From Cerasicoccus sp. TK19100 (GTDB taxonomy: Bacteria; Verrucomicrobiota; Verrucomicrobiia; Opitutales; Cerasicoccaceae), in the NCBI RefSeq assembly GCF_027257155.1, contig NZ_JAPWDU010000003.1, positions 620,001 through 684,000 on the forward strand: DNA of 64,000 bases, given 5' to 3'. A program made the position numbers and the translations under genes. The notes under the pieces are model-generated. The model did no database searches. It saw only the letters and a list, made by a program, of their open reading frames with translations, and was not told the DNA's origin. Of the stretch, positions 1-8,255 are shown in pieces; the first letter of the stretch is position 1; each line of letters opens with the position of its first letter.

Positions 1-172
1 CGAGCATCGCCACATCGACGCCGGTCTTGCCCAAGGGCCTTAGCGGCACGCCGCCATCGTTGGTGGGTGAATTCTCGGCGGCGGTTACCCACTGCGGTGC
101 CATGGCACTGGCGGCGAGGGCGAGGGTCGATTGTTGGATGAAACGGCGGCGGGTCGTATGCTGGGAGCTCAT
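1..172 (-). CDS. Tat-exported aldo/keto reductase, N-terminal fragment (cut by window edge)
   Basis: Only the first 57 codons are in the window; the gene runs off the left edge. The start is the ATG at 170-172. The N-terminus begins MSSQHTTRRRFIQQSTLALA, a twin-arginine signal (RRRF followed by a hydrophobic alanine-rich stretch), so the product is probably exported folded by the Tat system. After the likely cleavage region comes PLRPLGKTGVDVAML, which matches the first strand of aldo/keto reductases (typically xPLGxTGxxVSxLG). Verrucomicrobia carry many Tat-exported oxidoreductases of this kind. Substrate cannot be inferred from the fragment; family assignment rests on this one motif. Confidence 0.7.
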   Translation of the reverse strand, partial: MSSQHTTRRRFIQQSTLALAASAMAPQWVTAAENSPTNDGGVPLRPLGKTGVDVAML

Positions 173-291
173 GGCAAGGAACGGTTAAATGGAGTTGCGT
201 CGCTGCCACCTTACCTACGTTGGTGACGACCTGCAAGTTAACTCGCCCGATTCCCACCGCTGCTCAGCAGGAGAATGATTGGTTTGCCCCG

Positions 292-1077
292 CTAAGCACG
301 CTCGGCAAAAGGCGACCGGGTAAAGCCGAACGGTGCGCGGGTGGAGCTTTCCTTCTCCCACTCATAGATGCCAACGACGATCTCCATCGGTAGGCCGACG
401 GCATCGGTTTGTGGCTCGCCGGGTAGGGAGCGCAGGCGGCGGGCCGAGCGCGCCATGATCGCCAGCGCCATGGCGTCGAGGATGTCGTCGCGGGCCACGT
501 CTTTGCGCTGCGTGGAGTCCACCGCATAGTTGTAAAGATCGCGGGCGTGCGGATAGTGGCGTTCCAGAACCTTGAGCCGCCCTTGGAGCCCGGCCTTTTG
601 CTTTTTGGAAATTTGCAGGGCTTTGCGGTTGTTCATCGCGGCAAAGGCCAGCTCGGGGTGCGCCTCGCGGACTCGGCCCACATAGTCGCGGTGGCGGCGC
701 AGGATGTCGTCGAGCTGTTTGATCTTGGGCGCAATATTGAAGCTTTGGCGGCTGATTTTCTTGCCGATAATCGTCTCGCTCAGCGTGCAGGCATCTTCGT
801 AAAAGCTGACATCGAGCACGCGCCGGGGCGGGGGCGGAAACACGCGGGAGCCGAGGCCTTTGCCCAGGAGTTTGCGCGCGATGACGTCGCATTCGCGGGT
901 GGGCGTCATCGAGTCGGGCAGTCCGATGGGCATGTCGATCAGGATGGTATCGGCCGTCGGGTGCATGATCAGCGCGCGGTAAACGGTGTCGAACACGCCG
1001 ACGGAGCCGTTGCCGCGGTTGTCGATTTCGACCGCGATCCATCCGGCTTTACAGCCATCTATACCCACCGTGTGCAT
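292..1077 (-). CDS. DUF429 family protein (predicted RNase H-like nuclease)
   Basis: A 261-residue protein starting MHTVGIDGCKAGWIAVEI, the characteristic opening of DUF429 proteins: a first beta strand with a conserved Asp (D7), followed by GCKAGW. A second acidic strand is ILIDMPIGLPDS near residue 47, and DDILDAMALA near residue 197 gives the late acidic helix expected of an RNase H-like fold. The family is predicted to be a nuclease but its function is not established. It is divergent from purE, with 64 bp between the two start codons. There is no signal peptide, so the protein is cytoplasmic. Confidence 0.75.
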   Translation of the reverse strand: MHTVGIDGCKAGWIAVEIDNRGNGSVGVFDTVYRALIMHPTADTILIDMPIGLPDSMTPTRECDVIARKLLGKGLGSRVFPPPPRRVLDVSFYEDACTLSETIIGKKISRQSFNIAPKIKQLDDILRRHRDYVGRVREAHPELAFAAMNNRKALQISKKQKAGLQGRLKVLERHYPHARDLYNYAVDSTQRKDVARDDILDAMALAIMARSARRLRSLPGEPQTDAVGLPMEIVVGIYEWEKESSTRAPFGFTRSPFAERA

Positions 1078-1141
1078 CCTGAATTGACGTATGGTGTTCC
1101 TGCCCGTTGGATTAGCTGGAGGTAAAGTAACTTTTCACCAC

Positions 1142-1648
1142 ATGGCAACAACAAGTAATTCCACCCCGACAGTCGGCGTTATCATGGGCAGCGCGTCCGA
1201 CTGGGACACCATGCAACACGCGGCAGACACCCTCATCGAGCTGGGTGTGCCGTTTGAGAAAATGATCGTCAGCGCGCACCGCACGCCGGATCGCATGGTC
1301 GACTATGCCCGCAGCGCCGAAGGGCGCGGCATCCAGGTGATCATCGCCGGTGCCGGTGGAGCCGCCCACCTGCCGGGGATGACTGCTGCGCTCACGCACC
1401 TGCCGGTGCTCGGCGTGCCCGTCCAGAGCAAGGCGCTCAGTGGCGTGGACTCGTTGCTTTCGATCGTGCAAATGCCGGCCGGCATCCCGACGCCCACCTT
1501 GGCCATCGGCCGCGCAGGCGCGGTCAACGCCGCGCTATCGGCCGCCGCGATCCTGTCTTTGGCGGACAAGGAACTTCGCGACCGCCTTGTCGCTTACCGT
1601 GAGGGCCTCAAGGCCAAGGTTGAGGCCATGGAGCTGCCGGAGGAGTAA
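1142..1648 (+). CDS. purE: N5-carboxyaminoimidazole ribonucleotide mutase PurE
   Basis: PurE converts N5-CAIR to CAIR in de novo purine synthesis, working after PurK. The 168-residue product has the class I signature [14 protein letters not shown] at residues 10-23, then SAHRTPDRM and [11 protein letters not shown], and ends with the usual C-terminal helix. The open frame extends back to 1091, but the ATG at 1142 gives the normal family length; GGAGG at 1118-1122 is rather distant (about 19 bases) and is the only candidate ribosome-binding site. purK is 36 kb away at 37468-38607, so purE and purK are not in one operon here, although purSQL lies just downstream on the other strand. Confidence 0.95.
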   Translation: MATTSNSTPTVGVIMGSASDWDTMQHAADTLIELGVPFEKMIVSAHRTPDRMVDYARSAEGRGIQVIIAGAGGAAHLPGMTAALTHLPVLGVPVQSKALSGVDSLLSIVQMPAGIPTPTLAIGRAGAVNAALSAAAILSLADKELRDRLVAYREGLKAKVEAMELPEE

Positions 1649-1676
1649 GGCAGAGTCTGAACATACACTTTCGTTG

Positions 1677-2294
1677 CTAAAAGGGCAACGTGATGGCAAT
1701 CAGGCTGCCGTGTTCATGGATCAGCTCAATCGCATCGATCATCACGATGGCGGCAAAAAACCAGAATACTTCTCGCAGACCGCGTTCTAAGGCCGGCGTT
1801 GAAATGCGGATGTTTGGCTGGCCTTGGCGATAACCGCTAAATGCTGGCATCAGCCTTGGGGTGGATCGGCGGTAGTCCAGATACTCCTGACCAAAGAGAA
1901 GTGACAACCTAGCCTCTTCACTGCGAATGACGTAGGTGTAATATGCATTGAAAATGCAAGCCATGATCACCGTTAGCAACAGACTTTGTAGGGCAAGACA
2001 GATACCCAACACTCCAATGAACGAAAAGAGGTATAGCGGATTGCGGCATAGCGAATACGGCCCCTCTTGGCAAAGCTCGTGGTCTTTGCGGCCAGCAATA
2101 TAGATCAGGCACCAGACCCGACCAAGTCCGGCTATAATTAGGAAACTAAAGCCGAGGTATTCCAGCAGCTCGCTAAAATTGCTCTGAAAGCCCGCAGGTA
2201 CGGTGAATAGCGCCGCCGCGATTAATGACGCTGCGACTAGTGCTGATATCGGTTTACGCAGGCGCTCAACTGGTGACTTATATTGCTTTATCAT
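1677..2294 (-). CDS. Isoprenylcysteine methyltransferase-like (ICMT/PEMT) membrane protein
   Basis: About 205 residues from the ATG at 2292-2294; the frame could also be opened by a TTG at 2381, which is less likely. Several hydrophobic segments are visible (residues about 17-35, 45-65, 85-120, 180-195). The central GPYSLCRNPLYLFSFIG followed by a conserved EEARLSLLFGQEYLDYR is the SAM-binding pattern of ICMT/phospholipid methyltransferase-like membrane proteins (R-[HN]-P-x-Y, then EE and F-G-x-E-Y). Bacterial members are rarely characterised and the substrate is unknown. It ends convergently with purE. A 6-bp hairpin CGTTGC/GCAACG at 1672-1690 overlaps its stop codon and may serve as terminator. 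Confidence 0.7.
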   Translation of the reverse strand: MIKQYKSPVERLRKPISALVAASLIAAALFTVPAGFQSNFSELLEYLGFSFLIIAGLGRVWCLIYIAGRKDHELCQEGPYSLCRNPLYLFSFIGVLGICLALQSLLLTVIMACIFNAYYTYVIRSEEARLSLLFGQEYLDYRRSTPRLMPAFSGYRQGQPNIRISTPALERGLREVFWFFAAIVMIDAIELIHEHGSLIAITLPF

Positions 2295-2364
2295 TGAGGG
2301 ATTAGACCCCCGAACACCCCGATCGTTCAGGTATTTTACCAGTCTTTTCACTTCCAGTTGGCCT

Positions 2365-2383
2365 ATTTGCCCAATGGGCAAAT
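2365..2383. repeat. Perfect palindrome ATTTGCCC-AAT-GGGCAAAT
   Basis: Eight-base arms ATTTGCCC and GGGCAAAT flank a three-base centre. It lies between the purL stop codon and the start of the membrane methyltransferase gene. The arm-3 nt-arm design is the same as that of the other short palindromes in this window (for example 27680-27696), although the arm sequence differs. It could be an operator, a terminator remnant, or a dispersed repeat; position alone does not decide. Confidence 0.55.
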
Positions 2384-2392
2384 CTATCGATG

Positions 2393-2414
2393 CAAGGCTT
2401 CGACAAGCTCAGCC
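2393..2414 (+). repeat. Short dispersed-repeat-like unit containing CTTCGACAAGCTCAG
   Basis: The stretch AAGGCTTCGACAAGCTCAG, directly downstream of the purL stop codon, contains GCTT-CGAC-AAGC as a small hairpin. The core CTTCGACAAGCTCAG is a repeat I recall from intergenic regions of many unrelated bacteria. Only one copy is seen in this window, so calling it a repeat relies on that general knowledge. Confidence 0.35.
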
Positions 2415-2429
2415 CTGGCCGTACGCTGC

Positions 2430-4745
2430 CTAGATCTTCATGGCGTCGGGGATGGAATTCTCCCAGACCTTGCGGAGTTCGTTGGTGTCCCACTCGATTG
2501 GGTTGTCCAGATTCGGCGCTTCGATGTGGAGCACGCCATCGTCGTTGGCTTCGCCCAGAATGTCGGCATGGATGTCGTAGCGCTCGGCGTCGTGGACGAC
2601 GTGATCGGCGCGGTTGGCATCGACGGCGAGCAGGATACGGCCTTGGCTTTCGCCGAAGAAAAGGGCGTCCCAGCGATCGATGGGCAGGTCTTCCAGATTG
2701 AGGTCGGCACCGAAGGTCTTGCCCTTGGTGAAGAGCATTTCGCAGAGTGCGACGAGCAGACCACCTTCGGAGATATCGTGCGCGGCGTGGATGCGGCTCT
2801 TTTGGATCTGAATTTGAAGGAAGTCCATCAGCGCGGCCTGCTTTTCGAGGTCCATCGCGGGCGGTTTGCCGGTTTTCAGGTCGTGGAGGACGCGCAGGTA
2901 GGCGCTGCAGCCGAGCTCGTTTGGCACGTCGCCGAGCAGGATGAAGGCTTCGGTGCCTTTCTTGATCTGGCTCGAGGTGATGTATTGGCGGCTGTCGATG
3001 ATGCCAACGACGGAGACGACCGGTGTCGGGTCGATCTTGGCGTCGAGGTTTTCATTGTAGAGGCTGACGTTGCCGCCAACCACGGGCACATCGAAAAAGT
3101 CGCACGTTTCAGCGAGGCCGCGAACGCACTCCTTGAGCATGTAGAAAGACTCGGGCTTGTTCGGGTTGCCGAAATTGAGGTTGTTCGTCATCGCGAGCGG
3201 ACGGGCCCCGGAGCAGGCGAGGTTACGAATGGCCTCGGCGACGGCGATCTTGCCGCCCTCGTAAGGATCGGCCCAGCAGTAGCGGTTGTTGCAGTCGTTG
3301 CTGATGGCGATGTATTTGTCCTTATCCGGACCACCGCAGCGCAGACGCACGACGGCGGCGTCGGACTCGCCGGCATGCTCGATGGTGCTGGTCATGACCA
3401 TCTGGTCGTATTGGCGGTAAATCCACTGCTTGCTGGCGATGCTTGGGTCGGCCAGGAGCTTGGGTAGCGCCTCGAAAACACCGTCTTCGGTCAGGTCGGT
3501 CAGGCTTTCCAGATTCCAGGCCTGCACTTCGTCAAGGTAGGCGGGGCGCTTGGCCTCGGGATTGTTCAGCGGGGCTTGCTCGGTGAGGTCTTGCGCGGGG
3601 ATGCGGGCGACGACTTGGCCGTGCTGCTTGACGACCATGTCCTTGCCGTCAACGACGGAGCCGACCTTGGCGGCGTGGAGGTCCCACTTATCAAAGATTT
3701 TTTCAACTTCCTCTTCGCGGCCAGCCTGCACGATGACGAGCATGCGCTCCTGTGATTCGGAGAGCAGGATTTCGTAAGAATTCATGCCGGTTTCGCGCTG
3801 TGGGACGAGGTCCAGCTCGATCTCGACGCCGGTGTCGCCACGGGCGGCGGTTTCGCAGGTGGAGCAGGTGAGGCCGGCAGCACCCATGTCCTGAATGCCC
3901 ACGACGAGGCCATCGACGGCCATCATTTCGAGGCAGGCTTCCATGAGCAGCTTGCCCATGAAGGGGTCGCCCTTTTGGACTGCCGGGCGGTCGTGGCCAG
4001 ACTCCGAGGAAAGCTCCTTGGAGGCGAAGCTGGCGCCGCCGAGGCCGTCGCGACCGGTCGCCGCGCCGACGTAGTAAACGGGGTTGCCGATGCCGGAGGC
4101 CGCGCCGCGCTTGATCTGGTCATGCTTGAGCACGCCGAGGCAGAGCGCGTTGACGAGCGGGTTGCCCTCGTAGCAATCGTCGAAATAGGTGTCACCGCCG
4201 ATGTTCGGGATGCCCACGCAGTTGCCATAATGGCTGATGCCGTGGACGACGCCGCGCATGATGCGGCGTGAGTCGGCCGAGTCCAGCTTGCCGAAGCGCA
4301 GGGAGTTGGTGAAGAGCACCGGGCGTGCGCCCATGGTGAAAATGTCGCGCAAGATGCCGCCTACGCCGGTCGCTGCGCCCTGGAAGGGCTCGACTGCGCT
4401 GGGGTGGTTGTGGGACTCGATCTTGAAGCAGATTGCGAAATCGTCGCCAATGTCGACCACGCCGGCGTTTTCCTCACCTGCCTTGACGAGGACTTTGTTA
4501 CGGGAGTCTTCGTCGAACTTCTGGGTGGGGAACTGCTTGAGCAGGCGGCGCGAGTTCTTGTAGGAGCAGTGCTCCGACCACATGACGCTGAAGATGCCGA
4601 GCTCGGTCAGGTTGGGCTCGCGGCCGAGGATGGATTTGATGCGCTCGTATTCTTCCGGCGTCAAGCCGTGTTTGTCCACCAGTTCAGGCGTGATGGGCGC
4701 GTTGAGCGTTTCGTCGGGATTTGGCGCGGGTGCTTCGGTGGCCAT
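2430..4745 (-). CDS. purL: Phosphoribosylformylglycinamidine synthase subunit PurL
   Basis: The synthetase subunit of the three-part FGAM synthase converts FGAR to FGAM with ATP and ammonia delivered by PurQ. At 771 residues it matches the small-type PurL (about 720-770) that needs separate PurS and PurQ, both encoded immediately upstream. Recognisable motifs include [14 protein letters not shown] (about 54-67), [13 protein letters not shown] (about 107-119), [10 protein letters not shown] and GGVLVAL-like C-terminal glycine-rich segments (EGGLLVAL). The start ATG at 4743-4745 leaves 105 bp to the purQ stop. Order purS-purQ-purL with the same orientation indicates one operon. Confidence 0.97.
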   Translation of the reverse strand: MATEAPAPNPDETLNAPITPELVDKHGLTPEEYERIKSILGREPNLTELGIFSVMWSEHCSYKNSRRLLKQFPTQKFDEDSRNKVLVKAGEENAGVVDIGDDFAICFKIESHNHPSAVEPFQGAATGVGGILRDIFTMGARPVLFTNSLRFGKLDSADSRRIMRGVVHGISHYGNCVGIPNIGGDTYFDDCYEGNPLVNALCLGVLKHDQIKRGAASGIGNPVYYVGAATGRDGLGGASFASKELSSESGHDRPAVQKGDPFMGKLLMEACLEMMAVDGLVVGIQDMGAAGLTCSTCETAARGDTGVEIELDLVPQRETGMNSYEILLSESQERMLVIVQAGREEEVEKIFDKWDLHAAKVGSVVDGKDMVVKQHGQVVARIPAQDLTEQAPLNNPEAKRPAYLDEVQAWNLESLTDLTEDGVFEALPKLLADPSIASKQWIYRQYDQMVMTSTIEHAGESDAAVVRLRCGGPDKDKYIAISNDCNNRYCWADPYEGGKIAVAEAIRNLACSGARPLAMTNNLNFGNPNKPESFYMLKECVRGLAETCDFFDVPVVGGNVSLYNENLDAKIDPTPVVSVVGIIDSRQYITSSQIKKGTEAFILLGDVPNELGCSAYLRVLHDLKTGKPPAMDLEKQAALMDFLQIQIQKSRIHAAHDISEGGLLVALCEMLFTKGKTFGADLNLEDLPIDRWDALFFGESQGRILLAVDANRADHVVHDAERYDIHADILGEANDDGVLHIEAPNLDNPIEWDTNELRKVWENSIPDAMKI

Positions 4746-4850
4746 GGAAATTTAGGAATGTTCGATTTTCAGTTGTCGAATATCAATCGTCAGTTAGGCG
4801 TTTCGCTGAAGTAATTTTGCGTGCTGACGGTTGATTACAGGTAATTTTGA

Positions 4851-5525
4851 CTACGCCTTCTGGCGGGCCATTTGGGACTTGAGAAACGCCTTGAAGACGC
4901 CGATGCCGTCGCGACTCGGGTGGAGGTCTTCCACGGCGCGCTCAGGGTGGGGCATCATGCCGAAGACGTTGCCTTCCTTATTGCGGATGCCAGCAATGTC
5001 GGCCTTGGAGCCGTTCGGGTTGTTGGCGTAGCGGAAGAGAATTTGATTGTTCGCTTCGAGTTCGGCCAGGCCGTCGTCATCGATGCGGTAGTTGCCCTCA
5101 CCGTGGGCGATCGGGATGTCGATGGTTTCGCCGAGGCTGCTCTGGTTGAAGTAGTCCATGCTATCCTCGACCTTGAGCTTCGACGTCTCGCAGATGAACT
5201 CCATGCCTTCGTTGCGCACGAGGGCACCGGGGAGCAGGCCAGCTTCGCAAAGAATCTGGAAGCCATTACAAATGCCGATGACGGGACCGCCGTTTTGGGC
5301 GAACTCCACGACGGCTTTCATGACCGGCGAGAACCGGGCAATCGCACCGCAGCGCAAATAGTCGCCGTAGGAAAAACCGCCGGGCAGGACGACGCATTCG
5401 GCCCCGGCCAGGCTGGGGCGCTTATGCCAAAACAGGCGCGTCGGCTGGTTGAAAACGCCCGCCAGCGCATAATAAGCGTCGCGGTCGCAATTGGATCCGG
5501 GGAATTGGATGATGGCGATCTTCAT
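4851..5525 (-). CDS. purQ: Phosphoribosylformylglycinamidine synthase glutaminase subunit PurQ
   Basis: The class I glutamine amidotransferase subunit supplies ammonia to PurL. The 224-residue product starts MKIAIIQFPGSNCDRD, the PurQ N-terminus. The nucleophile elbow GPVIGICNGFQIL carries the catalytic Cys, and the C-terminal MMPHPERAVEDLHP carries the His and Glu of the triad. A good ribosome-binding site (AAGGAAGG) precedes the ATG at 5523-5525. It is 18 bp downstream of purS, consistent with tight co-expression. Confidence 0.97.
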   Translation of the reverse strand: MKIAIIQFPGSNCDRDAYYALAGVFNQPTRLFWHKRPSLAGAECVVLPGGFSYGDYLRCGAIARFSPVMKAVVEFAQNGGPVIGICNGFQILCEAGLLPGALVRNEGMEFICETSKLKVEDSMDYFNQSSLGETIDIPIAHGEGNYRIDDDGLAELEANNQILFRYANNPNGSKADIAGIRNKEGNVFGMMPHPERAVEDLHPSRDGIGVFKAFLKSQMARQKA

Positions 5526-5543
5526 GTGGGCGGGACCTTCCTT

Positions 5544-5783
5544 TTAGGCGAGCTCGTAGCGGTAGTCTTCGATGACGGGATTGCTCAGCAAACCGTCGCA
5601 AATCTTATCGATCTGCTCGCGTAATTCCGGGGTGTCGGTGCCGTCGACATCGAACTCAATCGTCTTGCCTACGCGGACATCGCTGCTGGGATTTAGGCCC
5701 AAGTGCTCCATTGCGTGACCAACAGCCGCGCCCTGGGGATCCAGCACCGTTTTCTTTGGAGTGACAAATACCGTGACCTTCAT
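5544..5783 (-). CDS. purS: Phosphoribosylformylglycinamidine synthase subunit PurS
   Basis: A 79-residue protein, MKVTVFVTPKKTVLDPQGAA..., ending VIEDYRYELA, typical in length and sequence for PurS, the small structural subunit that bridges PurL and PurQ. It is the first gene of purSQL; its promoter must lie in the 180 bp up to 5965, which also carries two strong hairpins. Confidence 0.95.
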   Translation of the reverse strand: MKVTVFVTPKKTVLDPQGAAVGHAMEHLGLNPSSDVRVGKTIEFDVDGTDTPELREQIDKICDGLLSNPVIEDYRYELA

Positions 5784-5857
5784 GGCACTAGTTGTGCGGG
5801 TCTGCGCTTCGCTGACAAGTGTTATTCGCCGTCTGGCCGTGAATTCGCGTGCTTAGG

Positions 5858-5872
5858 CCCCCCGCTGGGGGG
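5858..5872. terminator. G/C hairpin CCCCCC-GCT-GGGGGG upstream of purS
   Basis: Six C, a three-base loop and six G form a very stable small hairpin 75 bp upstream of the purS start. It has no T-run on either strand. It could be part of the purS leader or a second hairpin behind the upstream membrane-protein gene; the type given is a guess. Confidence 0.3.
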
Positions 5873-5904
5873 ATTTGCCGTAACTTTGGTCCCTGCTGGT
5901 ATAC

Positions 5905-5934
5905 TGAAAAGGCATGGCCGTGAAGCCATGCCTT
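5905..5934 (-). terminator. Rho-independent terminator of the TetR-controlled operon
   Basis: Ten-base perfect arms AAGGCATGGC and GCCATGCCTT (5909-5918 and 5925-5934) with a six-base loop. Read on the minus strand the stem is followed by TTTTC, so it can end transcription of the minus-strand genes that stop at 5966, just before the purS promoter region. Confidence 0.7.
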
Positions 5935-5965
5935 GAAAGGAGTCGTCCGACTTGCGCGTTTTGCG

Positions 5966-6418
5966 TTAACCGCAAGGGACGGCGTCGGTTTCCATTTCCG
6001 ACTGGGCGGTCTCGCCGGACTTAACCGGGAAATAATAAGCCAGGGGCACCGCGTAGAGCCAGTGGCGTGTCATCGAGAGCACCGGAAAGAGCAGGCCGCC
6101 CTCCAGCCCCGCAATGCCCAGTCCGAGCAGCGGAAACAGCAGGAACCAGACGAGCATCACCGTTTCCAGTGTGGTGAAGACGAGGGCGCGGAACCAGCCC
6201 GGGCCAAACAGAGAGGGGGCCAGCGCAGCGTAGATTGCCGCCAGGGCCACCCCGTTGCCGTAGTGCATCAGCAATGCGACGGGGAAGGGAACGCCGACGG
6301 CGTCCGCGAGCACGTGGGGGATGTCCCACCAAGTGCTGGTGAAAAGGAAGCCGGTGACATCGAACAGTAGCGTTCCAATAACACCGGCGAGGAGTGCTTT
6401 GATCCAGTTGATTTTCAT
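5966..6418 (-). CDS. Small integral membrane protein of unknown function
   Basis: 150 residues with about four transmembrane segments (roughly residues 7-27, 45-67, 78-100 and 103-130). The N-terminus MKINWIKALLAGVIGTLLFD has the basic-then-hydrophobic start of an inner-membrane protein. I do not recognise a family with certainty. It is the last gene of the minus-strand set that begins with the AhpD-like gene at 8183, but a 205-bp gap holding an inverted repeat separates it from the DUF5069 gene, so co-transcription is uncertain. Confidence 0.7.
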   Translation of the reverse strand: MKINWIKALLAGVIGTLLFDVTGFLFTSTWWDIPHVLADAVGVPFPVALLMHYGNGVALAAIYAALAPSLFGPGWFRALVFTTLETVMLVWFLLFPLLGLGIAGLEGGLLFPVLSMTRHWLYAVPLAYYFPVKSGETAQSEMETDAVPCG

Positions 6419-6511
6419 GGTCGTGGTATGGTTGGTTGTTGGTGTGGATGTTGGTTGGTGTGGGTTTCGGAAAGTGGTGAAGATCTCTTTGAAGCAGAGG
6501 TGCCGTCATGA

Positions 6512-6592
6512 TGTAGGGCTCGCGCTTGCGCGACGCCGCAATAGGTGGCGCGTCTTGAGCGGGTGCGGCATCGCGCAAGCGCGAGCCCTACA
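6512..6592. repeat. REPIN-like inverted pair, GTAG-headed (copy 1)
   Basis: Two 29-base arms (6512-6540 and 6564-6592) are inverted copies with one mismatch and enclose 23 bases. Each arm opens with TGTAGGGC and contains its own hairpin TCGCGC-TT-GCGCGA. A GTAG foot next to an imperfect palindrome is the hallmark of bacterial REP units; two in inverted orientation form a REPIN/BIME. Compare the elements at 36021, 48608 and 51851. Confidence 0.8.
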
Positions 6593-6623
6593 TTCCGACG
6601 AGGGAGAATCGAATCTCTAGTCG

Positions 6624-7076
6624 CTAGGCCTGCCCGCCGAAGCGGACGTAGTCATCGACGTCCAGGTATTCGAACAGGGTGCTGACGTCGGGCCGCGGCG
6701 GTTCCAGGCTGGCGGAGAACTCCGCAAACCAGGCGCGGGCCTCCGTGCTCAGGCCGGGCACGTTTTCGATCCAATGGCTCCAGGCCGCAATCTCGTGCGG
6801 GAGCAGTGAGCGGGTGGCGTTGGTGAGAACCCATTGCAGGATGCTTAGGTCGCCGCCGCCGCGGGAAACCTCCGCCAGTAGCGCATCGGCGGTGATGCCG
6901 ATGAAGCGGAAGAATTCGCGGTCGAGCAGGCTGGCGTCGCCGTATTCATAAACGCCGAGCGTTTGCGAGGTCTGCGCGCGGGCCTTGTCGATCAGGCGCG
7001 GCAGGTGGGCGAAGCCGCCGAGGCGAACGCGGGGGCTGCGTGGTGGGCGCGTGGTGAGGTCGGTATTGGTAGTCAT
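6624..7076 (-). CDS. DUF5069 domain protein
   Basis: The frame is open from 7232, but the ATG at 7074-7076 gives MTTNTDLTTRPPRSPRVRLG and a 150-residue protein that fits DUF5069: 'RSPRVRLGGFAHLPRLIDKARA' pattern near residues 13-34 (seen here in two parts), then GVYEYGDASLLDREFFRFIG and a final WxxxxR-type acidic C-terminus. The function of the family is unknown. It lies 20 bp downstream of the DUF1348 gene and belongs to the TetR-controlled set. Cytoplasmic; no membrane segment. Confidence 0.75.
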   Translation of the reverse strand: MTTNTDLTTRPPRSPRVRLGGFAHLPRLIDKARAQTSQTLGVYEYGDASLLDREFFRFIGITADALLAEVSRGGGDLSILQWVLTNATRSLLPHEIAAWSHWIENVPGLSTEARAWFAEFSASLEPPRPDVSTLFEYLDVDDYVRFGGQA

Positions 7077-7096
7077 GGTGGTGTGGTTGGTTTGGG

Positions 7097-7555
7097 TTAA
7101 AGGCGGCGCTCGGAGGCGTCGATGCGTTGGTCGTTGATGGAGGCGAAGCGCTTGGCCATGAAGCCGTCGGCGTTGAACTCCCAGTTTTCGTTGCCATGGG
7201 CGCGATACCATTGGCCGGAGTCGTCGCGCCACTCATACTCGAAGCGCACGGCGATGCGGTTGTCGGAAAAGGCCCACAGGGTCTTCTTGAGTTTGTAGTC
7301 GAGCTCGCGTTGCCATTTGCGGGTCAGGAATTCGACGATCTCCTCGCGGCCGTTGAGAAACTCCGCGCGGTTGCGCCACTCGGAGTCCTCCGTGTAGGCG
7401 AGGGACACGCGGACGGGGTCCTGGGAGTTCCAGGCGTCTTCGGCGAGTTGGACTTTTTCGCGGGCGGTCTCCTCGGTGAAGGGAGGCAGCGGCAGGCGTT
7501 GGGCCTTCGGGACGGCGCAACCGCAGTCGCAGGCGTGTTGGAATGGGTCGTTCAT
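7097..7555 (-). CDS. DUF1348 / NTF2-like (SnoaL-fold) protein
   Basis: 152 residues; [20 protein letters not shown], then [50 protein letters not shown] and [11 protein letters not shown] are the conserved blocks of DUF1348, a family with the NTF2-like cone fold often encoded beside small redox and detoxification genes. An extra N-terminal segment, [18 protein letters not shown], holds three cysteines in CDCGC-like spacing that the core family lacks and that might bind metal. Located 85 bp downstream of the AhpD-like gene. The enzymatic role, if any, is not known. Confidence 0.8.
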   Translation of the reverse strand: MNDPFQHACDCGCAVPKAQRLPLPPFTEETAREKVQLAEDAWNSQDPVRVSLAYTEDSEWRNRAEFLNGREEIVEFLTRKWQRELDYKLKKTLWAFSDNRIAVRFEYEWRDDSGQWYRAHGNENWEFNADGFMAKRFASINDQRIDASERRL

Positions 7556-7640
7556 GATGAAAGTGGGTGGGAGGCCGGCAGCGGGTGGACGCCGCCGGCC
7601 CCGGGTGGTGTTGGATTGGATGATTGGAAGTTACGGGCGC

Positions 7641-8183
7641 TTAGGCGGCACCCACCTCGACGCGGGGGAAGTCGATCTCCGGCTGCGCGAAGTTGTTGAC
7701 GTAGTTCGTGAGGATGTTCACGGCGACGTTGGCCACGACTTCGAGCGCCTCTTCGTCCGTGACGCCCTGATCGACGGCGGCGGCGTAGTCCTCGGAGGAG
7801 ACGACGCCCTTGTTGGCGACGATGGCCTCGGCCAAAGTCAGGATGGCCTGCTCCTTGCGGATGGGAGACTTGCCACGGCGGGCGGCCTCGACGTCCTGCG
7901 CGGGAATCTTCAGCAAGCTGCTGATCGCGGTGTGGGCACTCAGGCAGTAGTCGCAGCCGTTGCGTTCGGCCACGAGCAGGGCGATCTTCTCGCGGGTGGA
8001 CGGGCTGAGGCGACCGCTGGAAACCGCGCCGCTCAAGCTAAGGTAGCCCTGGAGAGCCGCGTTGCTGTTGCCGAGGACTTTGACCATGTTGGGGACGAGC
8101 CCCAGCTTCTTCTTCACTGCGTCATACAGTGCGGCGATATTCTGCGGCGCATTGGCCGGTTCGATGGTGTTTATTCTGCTCAT
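7641..8183 (-). CDS. Carboxymuconolactone decarboxylase / AhpD-like protein
   Basis: 180 residues. The AhpD redox motif is intact: GCDYCLSAHT with C77, C80 and H84, preceded by LSPSTREKIALLVAE and followed by a C-terminal LTNYVNNFAQPEIDFP, a pattern of the peroxidase-related subgroup. Such proteins act as thiol peroxidases or reductant partners of peroxiredoxins. It is the first gene downstream of a TetR-type operator at 8215-8232, whose centre is about 40 bp upstream of the ATG (8181-8183), so it is probably repressed by the TetR protein at 8256-8828 and induced by an electrophile or oxidant. Confidence 0.85.
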   Translation of the reverse strand: MSRINTIEPANAPQNIAALYDAVKKKLGLVPNMVKVLGNSNAALQGYLSLSGAVSSGRLSPSTREKIALLVAERNGCDYCLSAHTAISSLLKIPAQDVEAARRGKSPIRKEQAILTLAEAIVANKGVVSSEDYAAAVDQGVTDEEALEVVANVAVNILTNYVNNFAQPEIDFPRVEVGAA

Positions 8184-8214
8184 CTTGTTTATTGGTGTTG
8201 GTTTTTAGTTAATG

Positions 8215-8232
8215 ACAGACCGGTCGGTCTGT
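8215..8232. promoter_or_regulatory. TetR operator in front of the AhpD-like operon
   Basis: ACAGACCG-GT-CGGTCTGT, a palindrome with eight-base arms, lies between the tetR stop and the AhpD-like start. The same core (GACCG/CGGTC) recurs upstream of tetR at 8847-8862. Shared operator sequence in both upstream regions is the standard arrangement for an autoregulated TetR repressor. Confidence 0.75.
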
Positions 8233-8255
8233 GCGGGTGTAAAAAAAGGAACGTT

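Noticed and set aside
2358-3467. 369-codon plus-strand frame opposite purL
   Set aside because: Lies wholly antisense to the well-supported purL; translation is valine/glutamate/arginine-rich shadow sequence with no family features.
5858-5934. Purine riboswitch or other known riboswitch upstream of purS
   Set aside because: Two strong hairpins are present, but no purine-riboswitch core (three-way junction with conserved J regions) was recognised. One hairpin fits a terminator of the upstream operon.
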